Shown here: piece by piece, positions 54,180 to 62,456 of the stretch | Position numbering within the stretch: position 1 is the stretch's first letter | Layout: every line of letters begins with the position of its first letter | From: Acidobacteriota bacterium | Lineage (GTDB): Bacteria > Acidobacteriota > Holophagae > Acanthopleuribacterales > Acanthopleuribacteraceae | Direction: 5' to 3' | Assembly: GCA_020439745.1 (NCBI GenBank) | Contig: JAGQSC010000016.1 | Location: forward strand, 1-64,000 | Length of the DNA: 64,000 bases | The notes under the pieces: model-generated | Databases searched by the model: none | What the model saw: the letters and a program-made list of their open reading frames with translations, nothing else | Told to the model about the DNA's origin: nothing | Translations under genes and position numbers: made by a program

Positions 54180-56294
54180 ATGGATTCACAATACTTAAAC
54201 GAAAAAATCGGTCACATTCTTGTTCGCGCACGAATTGGCAAAGGCGCCATGAGCGAGATTTACCAGGGGTTCGATGAAACACTGCAGAGAACCGTGGCGC
54301 TCAAGTTCATTCACGCTGGGCATCGATTGGACGCTGCTCACAAACAACGATTCCTGGCCGAAGCGCGTATCCTCTCGCGTCTTGACCATCAGGGCATCTG
54401 TCGCATTCATGATTTCATCGAGCTTGACGATCGCGAAGTCCTGGTCTTGGAGTACATTGAAGGCACCACGCTCCTAACATGGTCAGAGGGCAAACCCAGT
54501 TTCAGATCGGCGCTTGAAAAGGCGCTTCAAATTGCAGATGCACTGGCCGCCGCGCACGATCAAGGCGTTATTCACCGCGACCTAAAGCCAGAAAACATCA
54601 TGATCACCAAGCAAAAGACGATCAAGATACTCGATTTTGGGCTGGCACGCACCGAATCGCAGGACACCACGCACAGCCTCGCTGCCCTATCCACTTCTGC
54701 TAGCGCCGCGGAAACATCACATGGCGGCAAGGTGGTGGGGACATTGATGTACATGAGTCCCGAACAGGCACGAGCCGAACCCGCCACCCCAGCCAGCGAC
54801 GTGTATTCACTAGGTCTCACCTTTCTACATCTCTTCACCGGGAAGAAGCCTTACGAGGTGACATCGCGAGTGGACCTGCTGGAAGCCGTGTTGCACAGTC
54901 ACTATGCCAACCTAAATGGTTTGGATCGGGACCTTCGTCGTATTTTGCTAGCCATGCTTCACCCGGACCCCACGAAACGGATTAACGCTCGAACAGTGGC
55001 CATGCGTTTGGCAGCTATTATGGAGCGACCAAAACGTCGTGTGGCGCGACTAGCGGTGGTTCTTGCCATCGTTGCTGCCATGGCGGGCGGGTTCAGACAT
55101 CTGCGGGCCGTCACCCAAGCACGTAACCAGGCCATGGAGGCGCGGCGTGACGCCGAGTCGCTGATCAACTTCCTCGTCGATGATCTATACACCGATCTGC
55201 AAAAAATCGGGCGAGCCGAAGTGATGCATGATGTCTTGAATCGTGCAGAGCACTACTGGAAAGACTTGCCCTCGGACCAACAAACCGACAACAACCGCGC
55301 CATGCGAGCGCGAATCGAAGGACAACACGCAACGGTCCTTGAAGATCTGGGCCAACTAGACGAGGCACTTGCACGCGGTGAACATGCCCATAAGACTTGG
55401 ACGAATTTGACACAGCAATATCCTAACGAATTGTCGTGGCAGGAAGAGCACGCTGAGGTCACATACAGATTGGGTGTATTGCACCTCACAAAGGGCGATA
55501 AACCCACGGCCCTCAGTTACTATCAGCAATCCATTCGCATCGCCAAATCCCTGTTTGAACGTGATCCTCGTTTTACCTACCAGTACATTCGATCGCTCGT
55601 AGGCATGGGCAGCCTGTATCTTGAAGAGAACCGTTGCCAAGATGCCCTGGATGTCTTTACCCAGTCGGAATCCATCTCCGCAAAGATGGTCAAAGACAAC
55701 CCCTCTAACACCCGATTCATCCGCAAGTGGGGCGTTGACCTCTATTCCATGGCTATCGCGGAGTTTTGCTTGGGTAACTATATGCGCGCCGCAGAACATT
55801 ACCTCAAAGTACTCGACAACGACATGCTTTTGGCTACGCTTGAACCCGACAACGTACAGTTCAAAGTGGATATTTGCTACACCCAAACCGCTCTTTCAGA
55901 GGTCTATCTGAAGTCAGGCCAGGTGGAATTAGCTATGAAGTATGCGGGCCAGTCAGGTGCCATCGCTTCTGACCTCGCCGCTCAAGATCAAGGCAATATG
56001 GATTTGGCTTATTTGGCCGCCGACGCAGACTACTTACAAGGTATCGGTTACCGTGAAATGGGTTTGGAAAAGGAGTCGAAGGGTTACTTCCAGAGAGTCC
56101 AAAGCCGCATGCAGAAGGCCGCAAGCGAGGGCAAGCTGAACGATGCCCTGCATCTGTACACTATGAGTAGCTGGGCGTTGGGCGATACCGAAAAGGCCAG
56201 GCAAAGTGCGCGCAAACTTATTGCGGCCAACTGGTCTGACCCAGAATTCCTAGACGTTGCCAAGGCTATGGGCCTATTGGACCCAATTTTATGA
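54180..56294 (+). CDS. Second membrane Ser/Thr protein kinase with TPR-like tail
   Basis: A 704-aa kinase. Kinase motifs: glycine loop GKGAMSEIYQG (20-30), K42, HRDLKPEN with D134, DFG with D152, and GTLMYMSPEQA in the activation segment. A helix at about 288-306 crosses the membrane and the C-terminal 380 residues are TPR-like. It is divergent from the other kinase across 79 bp and is followed by the efflux genes, so it may control them. The membrane helix is shorter and less Gly-rich than in its neighbour. Confidence 0.93.
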   Translation: MDSQYLNEKIGHILVRARIGKGAMSEIYQGFDETLQRTVALKFIHAGHRLDAAHKQRFLAEARILSRLDHQGICRIHDFIELDDREVLVLEYIEGTTLLTWSEGKPSFRSALEKALQIADALAAAHDQGVIHRDLKPENIMITKQKTIKILDFGLARTESQDTTHSLAALSTSASAAETSHGGKVVGTLMYMSPEQARAEPATPASDVYSLGLTFLHLFTGKKPYEVTSRVDLLEAVLHSHYANLNGLDRDLRRILLAMLHPDPTKRINARTVAMRLAAIMERPKRRVARLAVVLAIVAAMAGGFRHLRAVTQARNQAMEARRDAESLINFLVDDLYTDLQKIGRAEVMHDVLNRAEHYWKDLPSDQQTDNNRAMRARIEGQHATVLEDLGQLDEALARGEHAHKTWTNLTQQYPNELSWQEEHAEVTYRLGVLHLTKGDKPTALSYYQQSIRIAKSLFERDPRFTYQYIRSLVGMGSLYLEENRCQDALDVFTQSESISAKMVKDNPSNTRFIRKWGVDLYSMAIAEFCLGNYMRAAEHYLKVLDNDMLLATLEPDNVQFKVDICYTQTALSEVYLKSGQVELAMKYAGQSGAIASDLAAQDQGNMDLAYLAADADYLQGIGYREMGLEKESKGYFQRVQSRMQKAASEGKLNDALHLYTMSSWALGDTEKARQSARKLIAANWSDPEFLDVAKAMGLLDPIL

Positions 56295-56379
56295 AGCCCG
56301 CAACACAAAACATAACATCTGATTGCTGATCGCGTATGATTGTCACGTGCGCGCTGGAATCAGTGCTTGGGGGAACGAC

Positions 56380-57588
56380 GTGTCCATTAATCAAGAAAAG
56401 ATAGCATCGCTGCGCATTGACCGCGATGCAAAGCCGGAAAGACGATTGCCATGGGTATGGATCGCTGTTTTGTTAGTCGCGGCGCTAGCCGGAACTTATT
56501 GGCTCGTCATGCAACGGGATCAAGCGCCAATCGTCAAAGTAGCCACCGTTCGAGAGGTGGGCGCTCGGTTATCAACCAGCGTCTTGAATGCGTCCGGCTA
56601 CGTGAATGCTCGCCGCATAGCCACCGTGTCGTCCAAGTTTACAGGGAAGGTGATCGAGGTCTTGATTGAAGAAGGCCAGCATGTCACCGAAGGCGAAGTC
56701 CTGGCCCGATTAGACGACGTCAACCTGAAGCGGGAATTGGCCTTGGTGGAAGCGCAGATCAGTGCGGCCAAGAAGAATACAGCGGAAACGCACGCGCTGA
56801 TCCGCGAAGCACAAATGAACTGGCAACGTATTGTGGATTTGCAGGCCAAGGGTTTTGCCACTGAATCTGAACGGGACACAGCCCAGGCACAACGCGAATC
56901 GCTCGAAGCACGCCTTTTAGCGCAACAAGAGCAAGTAGTTGTCGCAGAACGACAAGCGGATGTTTGGCGCCAGCAAATTGAGGATACGTTGATTCGCGCG
57001 CCATTTTCCGGAGTCATAGTGTCCAAGGACGCCCAACCGGGCGAAATGATTTCCCCAGTCTCCGCAGGAGGCGGATTCACCCGCACAGGTATAGGCACAC
57101 TTGTAGACATGCAATCCTTAGAGATAGAAGTGGACGTGAATGAGGCCTACATCAATCGCATTCGTGCAGGACAAACGGTCACCGCCAACCTGGATGCCTA
57201 CCCCGACTGGGCCATCCCCTGCAAGGTGTTGGCTATCATCCCCACGGCCGATCGGCAAAAGGCCACGGTGGAAGTACGTATCGCCTTTGACGCCTTAGAT
57301 CCACGGATCCTGCCGGATATGGGCGTGAAAGTGACCTTTCACGATGAGGTCCCCATCACATCCACTGAGTCCGCAATCTACATCCCCATTGAAGTCGTCC
57401 AATTCTCTGGTAGCGAAAATCGGGTTTGGGTCGTCGAAAACGGCAAAACAGCCCTACGACAAGTGGCGCTTGGGAATCGCGACGCCAACGGCATACGCGT
57501 GCTCTCTGGACTCAATGCTGGCGCGACAGTGATCACCCATAGCGATCAGTCGCTTGAAGAAAATCAATCGATCGAGGTTCAACCATGA
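56380..57588 (+). CDS. Membrane-fusion protein of an ABC efflux system (MacA-like)
   Basis: About 403 aa. One N-terminal helix (about 24-42) anchors it in the inner membrane. The lipoyl half-motifs (KVIEVLIEEGQHVTEGEVLA) and a coiled coil (about 125-200) are followed by beta-barrel parts (IRAPFSGVIVSKDAQPGEM). It links an inner-membrane pump with an outer-membrane channel. GTG at 56380 was chosen for the GGGGGAA ribosome site; a TTG at 56323 is in frame. It overlaps the ATPase gene by 4 bp. No TolC-like gene is seen nearby. Confidence 0.9.
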   Translation: MSINQEKIASLRIDRDAKPERRLPWVWIAVLLVAALAGTYWLVMQRDQAPIVKVATVREVGARLSTSVLNASGYVNARRIATVSSKFTGKVIEVLIEEGQHVTEGEVLARLDDVNLKRELALVEAQISAAKKNTAETHALIREAQMNWQRIVDLQAKGFATESERDTAQAQRESLEARLLAQQEQVVVAERQADVWRQQIEDTLIRAPFSGVIVSKDAQPGEMISPVSAGGGFTRTGIGTLVDMQSLEIEVDVNEAYINRIRAGQTVTANLDAYPDWAIPCKVLAIIPTADRQKATVEVRIAFDALDPRILPDMGVKVTFHDEVPITSTESAIYIPIEVVQFSGSENRVWVVENGKTALRQVALGNRDANGIRVLSGLNAGATVITHSDQSLEENQSIEVQP

Positions 57589-58268
57589 CTCTTGTAGAGG
57601 TAAAAGATGCCGTCCGCACATTCAAACGCGGATCGGAAGAGATAAAGGTATTGGACGGATTGAACCTGTCCATCCCTGCGGGTGAGTTCTTGGCTTTGAT
57701 GGGACCCTCTGGTTCTGGAAAGAGTACGCTTTTGAACCTAGTAGGCGGCTTGGACCGGCCCAACTCAGGTGAGATTGCCATTGATGGGCAACGCATCGAT
57801 CAGATGAGCGCTACTCGACTAGCAGCTTGGCGAGCAAGCCATGTGGGTTTCGTGTTTCAGTTTTACAATTTGCTACCGGTCCTAAATGCGGTGCGCAACG
57901 TGGAACTGCCGCTTTTGTTGACCAACCTATCCAAATCTGAGCGGCGTAAACAAGCCGAGCTGGCCCTGGATATTGTAGGACTCAGTCACCGTTTCAACCA
58001 TTACCCACGCACGTTATCGGGTGGCGAACAACAGCGAGTAGGGATTGCACGCGCCATCGCATCGGACCCTACCCTCTTGCTTTGCGACGAACCCACAGGT
58101 GACCTCGATCGCAAGACTGGGGACGAAATCCTGGATTTGCTGACCACACTCAACAAGCAACATCACAAAACCGTCATTATGGTTACCCACGACCCCCACG
58201 CTGCGGCACGAGCCAGTCGCACGCTTTACCTGGAAGACGGTAAGTTGGTTTCGGAATTCAAGCCGTGA
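57585..58268 (+). CDS. ABC transporter ATPase (MacB/LolD type)
   Basis: A 227-aa ATPase with Walker A GPSGSGKST, Q-loop VFQFYNLLPV, signature LSGGEQQRVGIARAIA, Walker B LLLCDEPTGDLD and switch His VTHDPHAA. This is the MacB/LolD type that drives mechanotransmission rather than substrate import. It sits between the fusion protein and two permeases, with 4-bp overlaps on both sides (ATGA and GTGA). Confidence 0.95.
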   Translation: MTLVEVKDAVRTFKRGSEEIKVLDGLNLSIPAGEFLALMGPSGSGKSTLLNLVGGLDRPNSGEIAIDGQRIDQMSATRLAAWRASHVGFVFQFYNLLPVLNAVRNVELPLLLTNLSKSERRKQAELALDIVGLSHRFNHYPRTLSGGEQQRVGIARAIASDPTLLLCDEPTGDLDRKTGDEILDLLTTLNKQHHKTVIMVTHDPHAAARASRTLYLEDGKLVSEFKP

Positions 58269-59419
58269 AGTACCTAAGCCTGATCTTCACCAATTTGGGA
58301 CGCAAAAAGATACGAACTTCGCTCACCTTCATGTCTGTATTGGTCGCATTTATCCTGTTCGGCTTGCTGGGCGCAGTGCAAACGGCACTTAGCCAAGGCG
58401 TGGACGTTGCTGGGGCGGACCGACTGGTCGTGCGACACAAGGTCAGTATCATCCAGATGCTTCCGTACAGTTATGGAAACCGAATGGCTCAGATGGATGG
58501 AATCGATCTGGCGACACACTTTGTTTGGTTTGGCGGGATCTATCAAGATCCCAAGAATTTCTTCCCACAAATGCCGGTCGATCCCATTCCGTTCCTTGAT
58601 ATGTACCCCGAATACGAACTATCACAAGACCATCGAGATGCCTGGCTCAATACCCGTACGGGTGCGATTGTGGGGCGGAAGTTGGCGGACCGGTTCGGTT
58701 GGAAGATCGGCGATCGCATTCCCATCCAAGCCACAATCTGGACCAAGAAGGACGGCGGACGTACCTGGGAATTCGATATTGTGGGCATTTATGACAGCAA
58801 GAAGAAAGGCGTCGATCTTACTCAGTTTTTCTTCCGCTACGACTACTTCGACGAGACCCGTCGCGGTGCTGAAGGCCAAGTAGGATGGTATGTGGTTAGG
58901 GTCAAGAACCCTGACCAAGCCGCCGATGTGGCAAAGAACATCGACGATATGTTCGCAAACTCACCCTACGAAACCAAGGCTGAAACCGAAGGTGCCTTTG
59001 TTCAGGCATTTGCCAAACAAATCGGCAACATTACGTCAATCATCATCGCCATTATGAGTGCGGTGTTTTTCACCATTCTGTTGGTTGCTGCAAACACCAT
59101 GGGTCAGTCTGTGCGAGAACGCATTGTGGAACTTGGCGTGCTCAAAGCCATTGGTTTTACGGATCGATCGGTATGGGCCATGGTTCTTGGCGAAGCGATC
59201 ATGCTCACCGCTACTGCCGGATTGATTGGACTAGGCTTGTCATGGCTTGCCGTGTCGGGTATGTCAGATTCGCTGAGCGGCGTCTTCCCAGTCTTCTATC
59301 TACCGGTCAAAACGGTTCTCATCGGTATAGCCCTCACGGTTGCTGTGGGACTGGTTGCAGGTTCAATCCCATCCTTTCAAGCCGGCCAATTGCGAATCGC
59401 TGATGCGTTGAGGAGGTAA
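58265..59419 (+). CDS. FtsX/MacB-type ABC permease, first subunit
   Basis: A 384-aa permease. A first helix (about 18-40) is followed by a large periplasmic domain and three C-terminal helices with GVLKAIGFTDRSVWAMVLGEA, as in MacB/LolC. It starts with GTG overlapping the ATPase stop. Together with the next gene it gives a heterodimer, whereas MacB is a homodimer fused to its ATPase, so this is a split version of the system. Confidence 0.92.
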   Translation: MKYLSLIFTNLGRKKIRTSLTFMSVLVAFILFGLLGAVQTALSQGVDVAGADRLVVRHKVSIIQMLPYSYGNRMAQMDGIDLATHFVWFGGIYQDPKNFFPQMPVDPIPFLDMYPEYELSQDHRDAWLNTRTGAIVGRKLADRFGWKIGDRIPIQATIWTKKDGGRTWEFDIVGIYDSKKKGVDLTQFFFRYDYFDETRRGAEGQVGWYVVRVKNPDQAADVAKNIDDMFANSPYETKAETEGAFVQAFAKQIGNITSIIIAIMSAVFFTILLVAANTMGQSVRERIVELGVLKAIGFTDRSVWAMVLGEAIMLTATAGLIGLGLSWLAVSGMSDSLSGVFPVFYLPVKTVLIGIALTVAVGLVAGSIPSFQAGQLRIADALRR

Positions 59420-59422
59420 GTG

Positions 59423-60610
59423 ATGAAATCTATTTCACAAGTCATTGCGGTGATTCAATTCGCGATTCAAACCATTCCTCAACGCAAAGCTTCTTCGATT
59501 ACGACGGTTGTGGGCATAGCAGGTGTCGTCGCGGTGATGATCGGTGTCTTCTCCATCGCGTTGGGTTTTCAACGAACCATGAATGTGGCGGGCGATGAAT
59601 CCGTAGCCATGATCATGCGTTCCGGTTCGGATTCGGAAATGATGAGCGGTTTGACCCGCGAGAGTACCCGGGTCATTGCCGATGATGTAGGCCTGGCTCG
59701 CAATGAACAAGGATCACTCTCGTCGGCCGAACTGTTTGTGATTATCAACCTGCCCAAACGCGACACAGGAACGGATGCCAACGTACCTCTTCGTGGCGTG
59801 GAGGCCCAGGCCTTCAACGTGCGCGGCAAATGGAAGTTAATCGAGGGTCGCGCCTTTGCCTGGGGTACCAACGAAGTCGTCGTGGGTCGCGCCGCAGCCG
59901 CAGAATTCGCGGGTCTCGATGTAGGTTCTTCCATCCAGATGGGCCCCAACAAATGGCAGGTCGTCGGCATCTTCGAAGAGTCGGGAGGTATTTCTGAGTC
60001 CGAGATCTGGACAGATTCAGCCGTACTGCAGCCTGCCTATCATCGCGGCGATACGTTTCAATCCGTGTACGCCAAACTCAATACCGCCGACATTTTCCCT
60101 GAATTCAAGAATCGTCTTGAATCCGATCCACGACTGGACGTGAAGGTAATCCGGCAGACTGAATACTACGCTGAGCAGTCTGGGCAACTCTCGATCATGA
60201 TTAAGGTATTAGGTGGATTCATTGCCTTTCTTATGGCGTTAGGTGCGGTGTTCGGCGCGGCCAATACCATGTACGCAGCAGTCACCAGTCGTACTCGTGA
60301 GATCGCAACCCTTCGCGCCCTCGGATTCTCGGGACCACCCATCATCCTTTCCGTCCTAGCTGAGTCGCTGTTTTTGTCCTTACTTGGCGGCGCAATTGGC
60401 GCTACGCTCGCTTATCTGGCGATGGATGGTTATCAGGCCGCGACACTCAATTGGACCACATTTTCGCAGGTAGCTTTTGCCTTTACGGTGAACAAGCAAC
60501 TGATTATCGCTGGCCTGATCGTAGCAGGCACTATCGGATTCGTAGGCGGACTATTTCCGGCCTATTCGGCATCAAGGATTCCTTTGGCTGCCGCATTGAG
60601 GGAGAACTAA
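59423..60610 (+). CDS. FtsX/MacB-type ABC permease, second subunit
   Basis: About 395 aa with the same layout as the previous permease: one N-terminal helix, a periplasmic domain (about 50-260) and three C-terminal helices, with REIATLRALGFSGPPIILSV in the coupling region. The AGGAGG site at 59411 is six bases before the ATG at 59423 and three before a GTG at 59420. It ends the four-gene efflux operon. The substrate cannot be told from sequence. Confidence 0.92.
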   Translation: MKSISQVIAVIQFAIQTIPQRKASSITTVVGIAGVVAVMIGVFSIALGFQRTMNVAGDESVAMIMRSGSDSEMMSGLTRESTRVIADDVGLARNEQGSLSSAELFVIINLPKRDTGTDANVPLRGVEAQAFNVRGKWKLIEGRAFAWGTNEVVVGRAAAAEFAGLDVGSSIQMGPNKWQVVGIFEESGGISESEIWTDSAVLQPAYHRGDTFQSVYAKLNTADIFPEFKNRLESDPRLDVKVIRQTEYYAEQSGQLSIMIKVLGGFIAFLMALGAVFGAANTMYAAVTSRTREIATLRALGFSGPPIILSVLAESLFLSLLGGAIGATLAYLAMDGYQAATLNWTTFSQVAFAFTVNKQLIIAGLIVAGTIGFVGGLFPAYSASRIPLAAALREN

Positions 60611-60686
60611 TCGGTCATTTGCAGATGACGGAGAACAACACATAAATTTAGCCACTCCATGGACCCCCATTCCTCAACTTCCGTGC

Positions 60687-60703
60687 TTGCGTTGTGCACG
60701 CAA
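60687..60703. promoter_or_regulatory. Small inverted repeat before the enoyl-reductase-like gene
   Basis: TTGCGT and ACGCAA pair around a 5-base TGTGC spacer, 17 bp before the ATG at 60721. It could be an operator or a leader stem. No clear -35/-10 pair was found. Confidence 0.3.
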
Positions 60704-60720
60704 TTGCGGTTTGATGAGCT

Positions 60721-61791
60721 ATGAACAAACGATGGATGATTTACGGAGCCTACGGTTATAGTGGCGAACTAATGGTGCGCGAAGCCGTCAAACAGGGTCT
60801 GAAACCGATCCTGGCTGGCCGCAACGCTGAGAAACTAACACCTCTTGCGTCTAAGTACGATCTCGAGATGAAGTCGTTTCCATTGGACGATGCGGCGTTT
60901 CTTCGCGACATGCTCGACGACATAGGGTTAGTCATTCACTGTGCAGGCCCTTTCTCGGCCACCGCCAAACCCATGATTGAAGCATGTCTGCAGTCCCGCA
61001 AACATTACTTTGATATTACCGGCGAGATTGATGTCTTTGAGTACGCCCACAGCGCCGCCGTTAATCGCCAAGCCGAAGAAAACGGCATCGTCATTTGCCC
61101 TGGTGTGGGTTTTGATGTGGTCCCTACCGACTGCATGGCCATGACGCTCGCTGCCAATCTTCACAATGCCACCCACCTCACTTTGGGTTTTGCATCCCAA
61201 AGCCGATTCAGTCCCGGCACGGCTAAGACCATGGTGGAAGGGCTGGGACAAGGCGTACGCCATCGGCGCAATGGCGTCATACAAGCTTGTCCCCTGACGA
61301 CCCGTCACATCGACTTTGGCAATGGGCAGAAGCAGTTAGCGATGGGGTTGGCTTGGGGCGATGTGAGCACGGCCTTCTACACAACCGGAATCCCTAACAT
61401 TGACGTGTTCATTGCCGCACCGGCCAAAACCGTGCGTCAAGCCAAAATGAGCCGGTTCATCAGGCCATTTCTGTCGCTGGGTTTCGTTCAGAATCGCATG
61501 AAACGCAAAATCGAGGCCTCTATCAAAGGGCCTTCCGATGCCCAACGTGACAAGTACCCCACCTACGTGTGGGGCGAGGCAGTGAACGAACACGGCGCGG
61601 CCATTCAAGGTTTCCTGCAAACGCCCAATGGCTACACCTTGACGGCTTTAGCGCCGGTCGCCATAGTAAAGCACTGGATCGAACACGGGTTTGACCAAGT
61701 GGGGTCGAGGACGCCGGCAAGGTTAATGGGCCGCTCGTTCGTATCTAGCTTACCCGGATGTTCAGAGTTCCGCATCGACCGAGCAAACTAG
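60721..61791 (+). CDS. Saccharopine-dehydrogenase-like / trans-acting enoyl reductase family protein
   Basis: A 356-aa oxidoreductase. The N-terminal Rossmann fold starts IYGAYGYSGELMVREAVKQG, followed by PILAGRNAEKL and VIHCAGPFSATAKP. HYFDITGEIDVFE and GVGFDVVPTDCMA match the family that includes saccharopine dehydrogenase-like enzymes and mycobacterial enoyl reductases acting in lipid assembly. The substrate is unknown. The stop shares CTAG with the convergent PLD gene. Confidence 0.88.
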   Translation: MNKRWMIYGAYGYSGELMVREAVKQGLKPILAGRNAEKLTPLASKYDLEMKSFPLDDAAFLRDMLDDIGLVIHCAGPFSATAKPMIEACLQSRKHYFDITGEIDVFEYAHSAAVNRQAEENGIVICPGVGFDVVPTDCMAMTLAANLHNATHLTLGFASQSRFSPGTAKTMVEGLGQGVRHRRNGVIQACPLTTRHIDFGNGQKQLAMGLAWGDVSTAFYTTGIPNIDVFIAAPAKTVRQAKMSRFIRPFLSLGFVQNRMKRKIEASIKGPSDAQRDKYPTYVWGEAVNEHGAAIQGFLQTPNGYTLTALAPVAIVKHWIEHGFDQVGSRTPARLMGRSFVSSLPGCSEFRIDRAN

Positions 61792-62456
61792 GAGAACAGA
61801 CCCCAAAGCCGCTCGAATTCGGTTCGGAAGGCCTGTACCAACTGAGCATCACTGGTGACAATCAGGTTTTCGTAGTTCTTTTGCCAAGCCGATAACGTCC
61901 AATTGTAACTGCCCGTGAGCAGACGGGTCTGGTCAAACAAGGCGAACTTGTGGTGCATGTGATCCGGGTTCGCGTCAGTTACCACCGGAATGCCGCAATC
62001 GCGCAGTTTCTGAATGTCGCTTCCGCGGTCTGTGGACTTATCGTCGTCAGCAATGACGCGGACGGTCACCTTCCGTGCGGCGGCGTCCCGCAAGGCATGG
62101 GTGATCTGATCATCGGTGATGGTAAAGACACACACATCGATGTGTGCCTGGGCCCGGCGAATGGCATTTGAAATTAATTGACGGCAATCGGGCCCGGGAC
62201 TGAAGCCAAACTCTGACGGATTTGGTAGGTCCCGTTTCTGGTCCAATAGCTTCACCACATCATGCAGCCAATTGACTTCATCACTGTCTGCCAGCCTTGT
62301 TCGAACCAAGTCAAAGGCCCGGTTACGCAGGAACCGCACGTCATTTTCATCCATGACAGGACCCAACAGCGCGTGAAGCGACTTTCGTTCCTCGCGCGAA
62401 AGCCTTAAATCGCCGAAAGACTGAGTTAGAGCTTCAACCAACTGTTCGCGATCCAT
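61788..62456 (-). CDS. Phospholipase D-like protein with one HKD motif
   Basis: A 222-aa protein. The catalytic motif is HHKFALFD, with H168, K170 and D175, followed by LLTGSYNWT as in the Nuc/mitochondrial PLD group. Only one HKD is present, so two chains should form one active site. The first 85 residues are helical and unlike known PLDs. There is no signal peptide. The ATG overlaps the stop of the upstream secreted-protein gene by one base (TGATG), so translation is probably coupled. Confidence 0.85.
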   Translation of the reverse strand: MDREQLVEALTQSFGDLRLSREERKSLHALLGPVMDENDVRFLRNRAFDLVRTRLADSDEVNWLHDVVKLLDQKRDLPNPSEFGFSPGPDCRQLISNAIRRAQAHIDVCVFTITDDQITHALRDAAARKVTVRVIADDDKSTDRGSDIQKLRDCGIPVVTDANPDHMHHKFALFDQTRLLTGSYNWTLSAWQKNYENLIVTSDAQLVQAFRTEFERLWGLFS

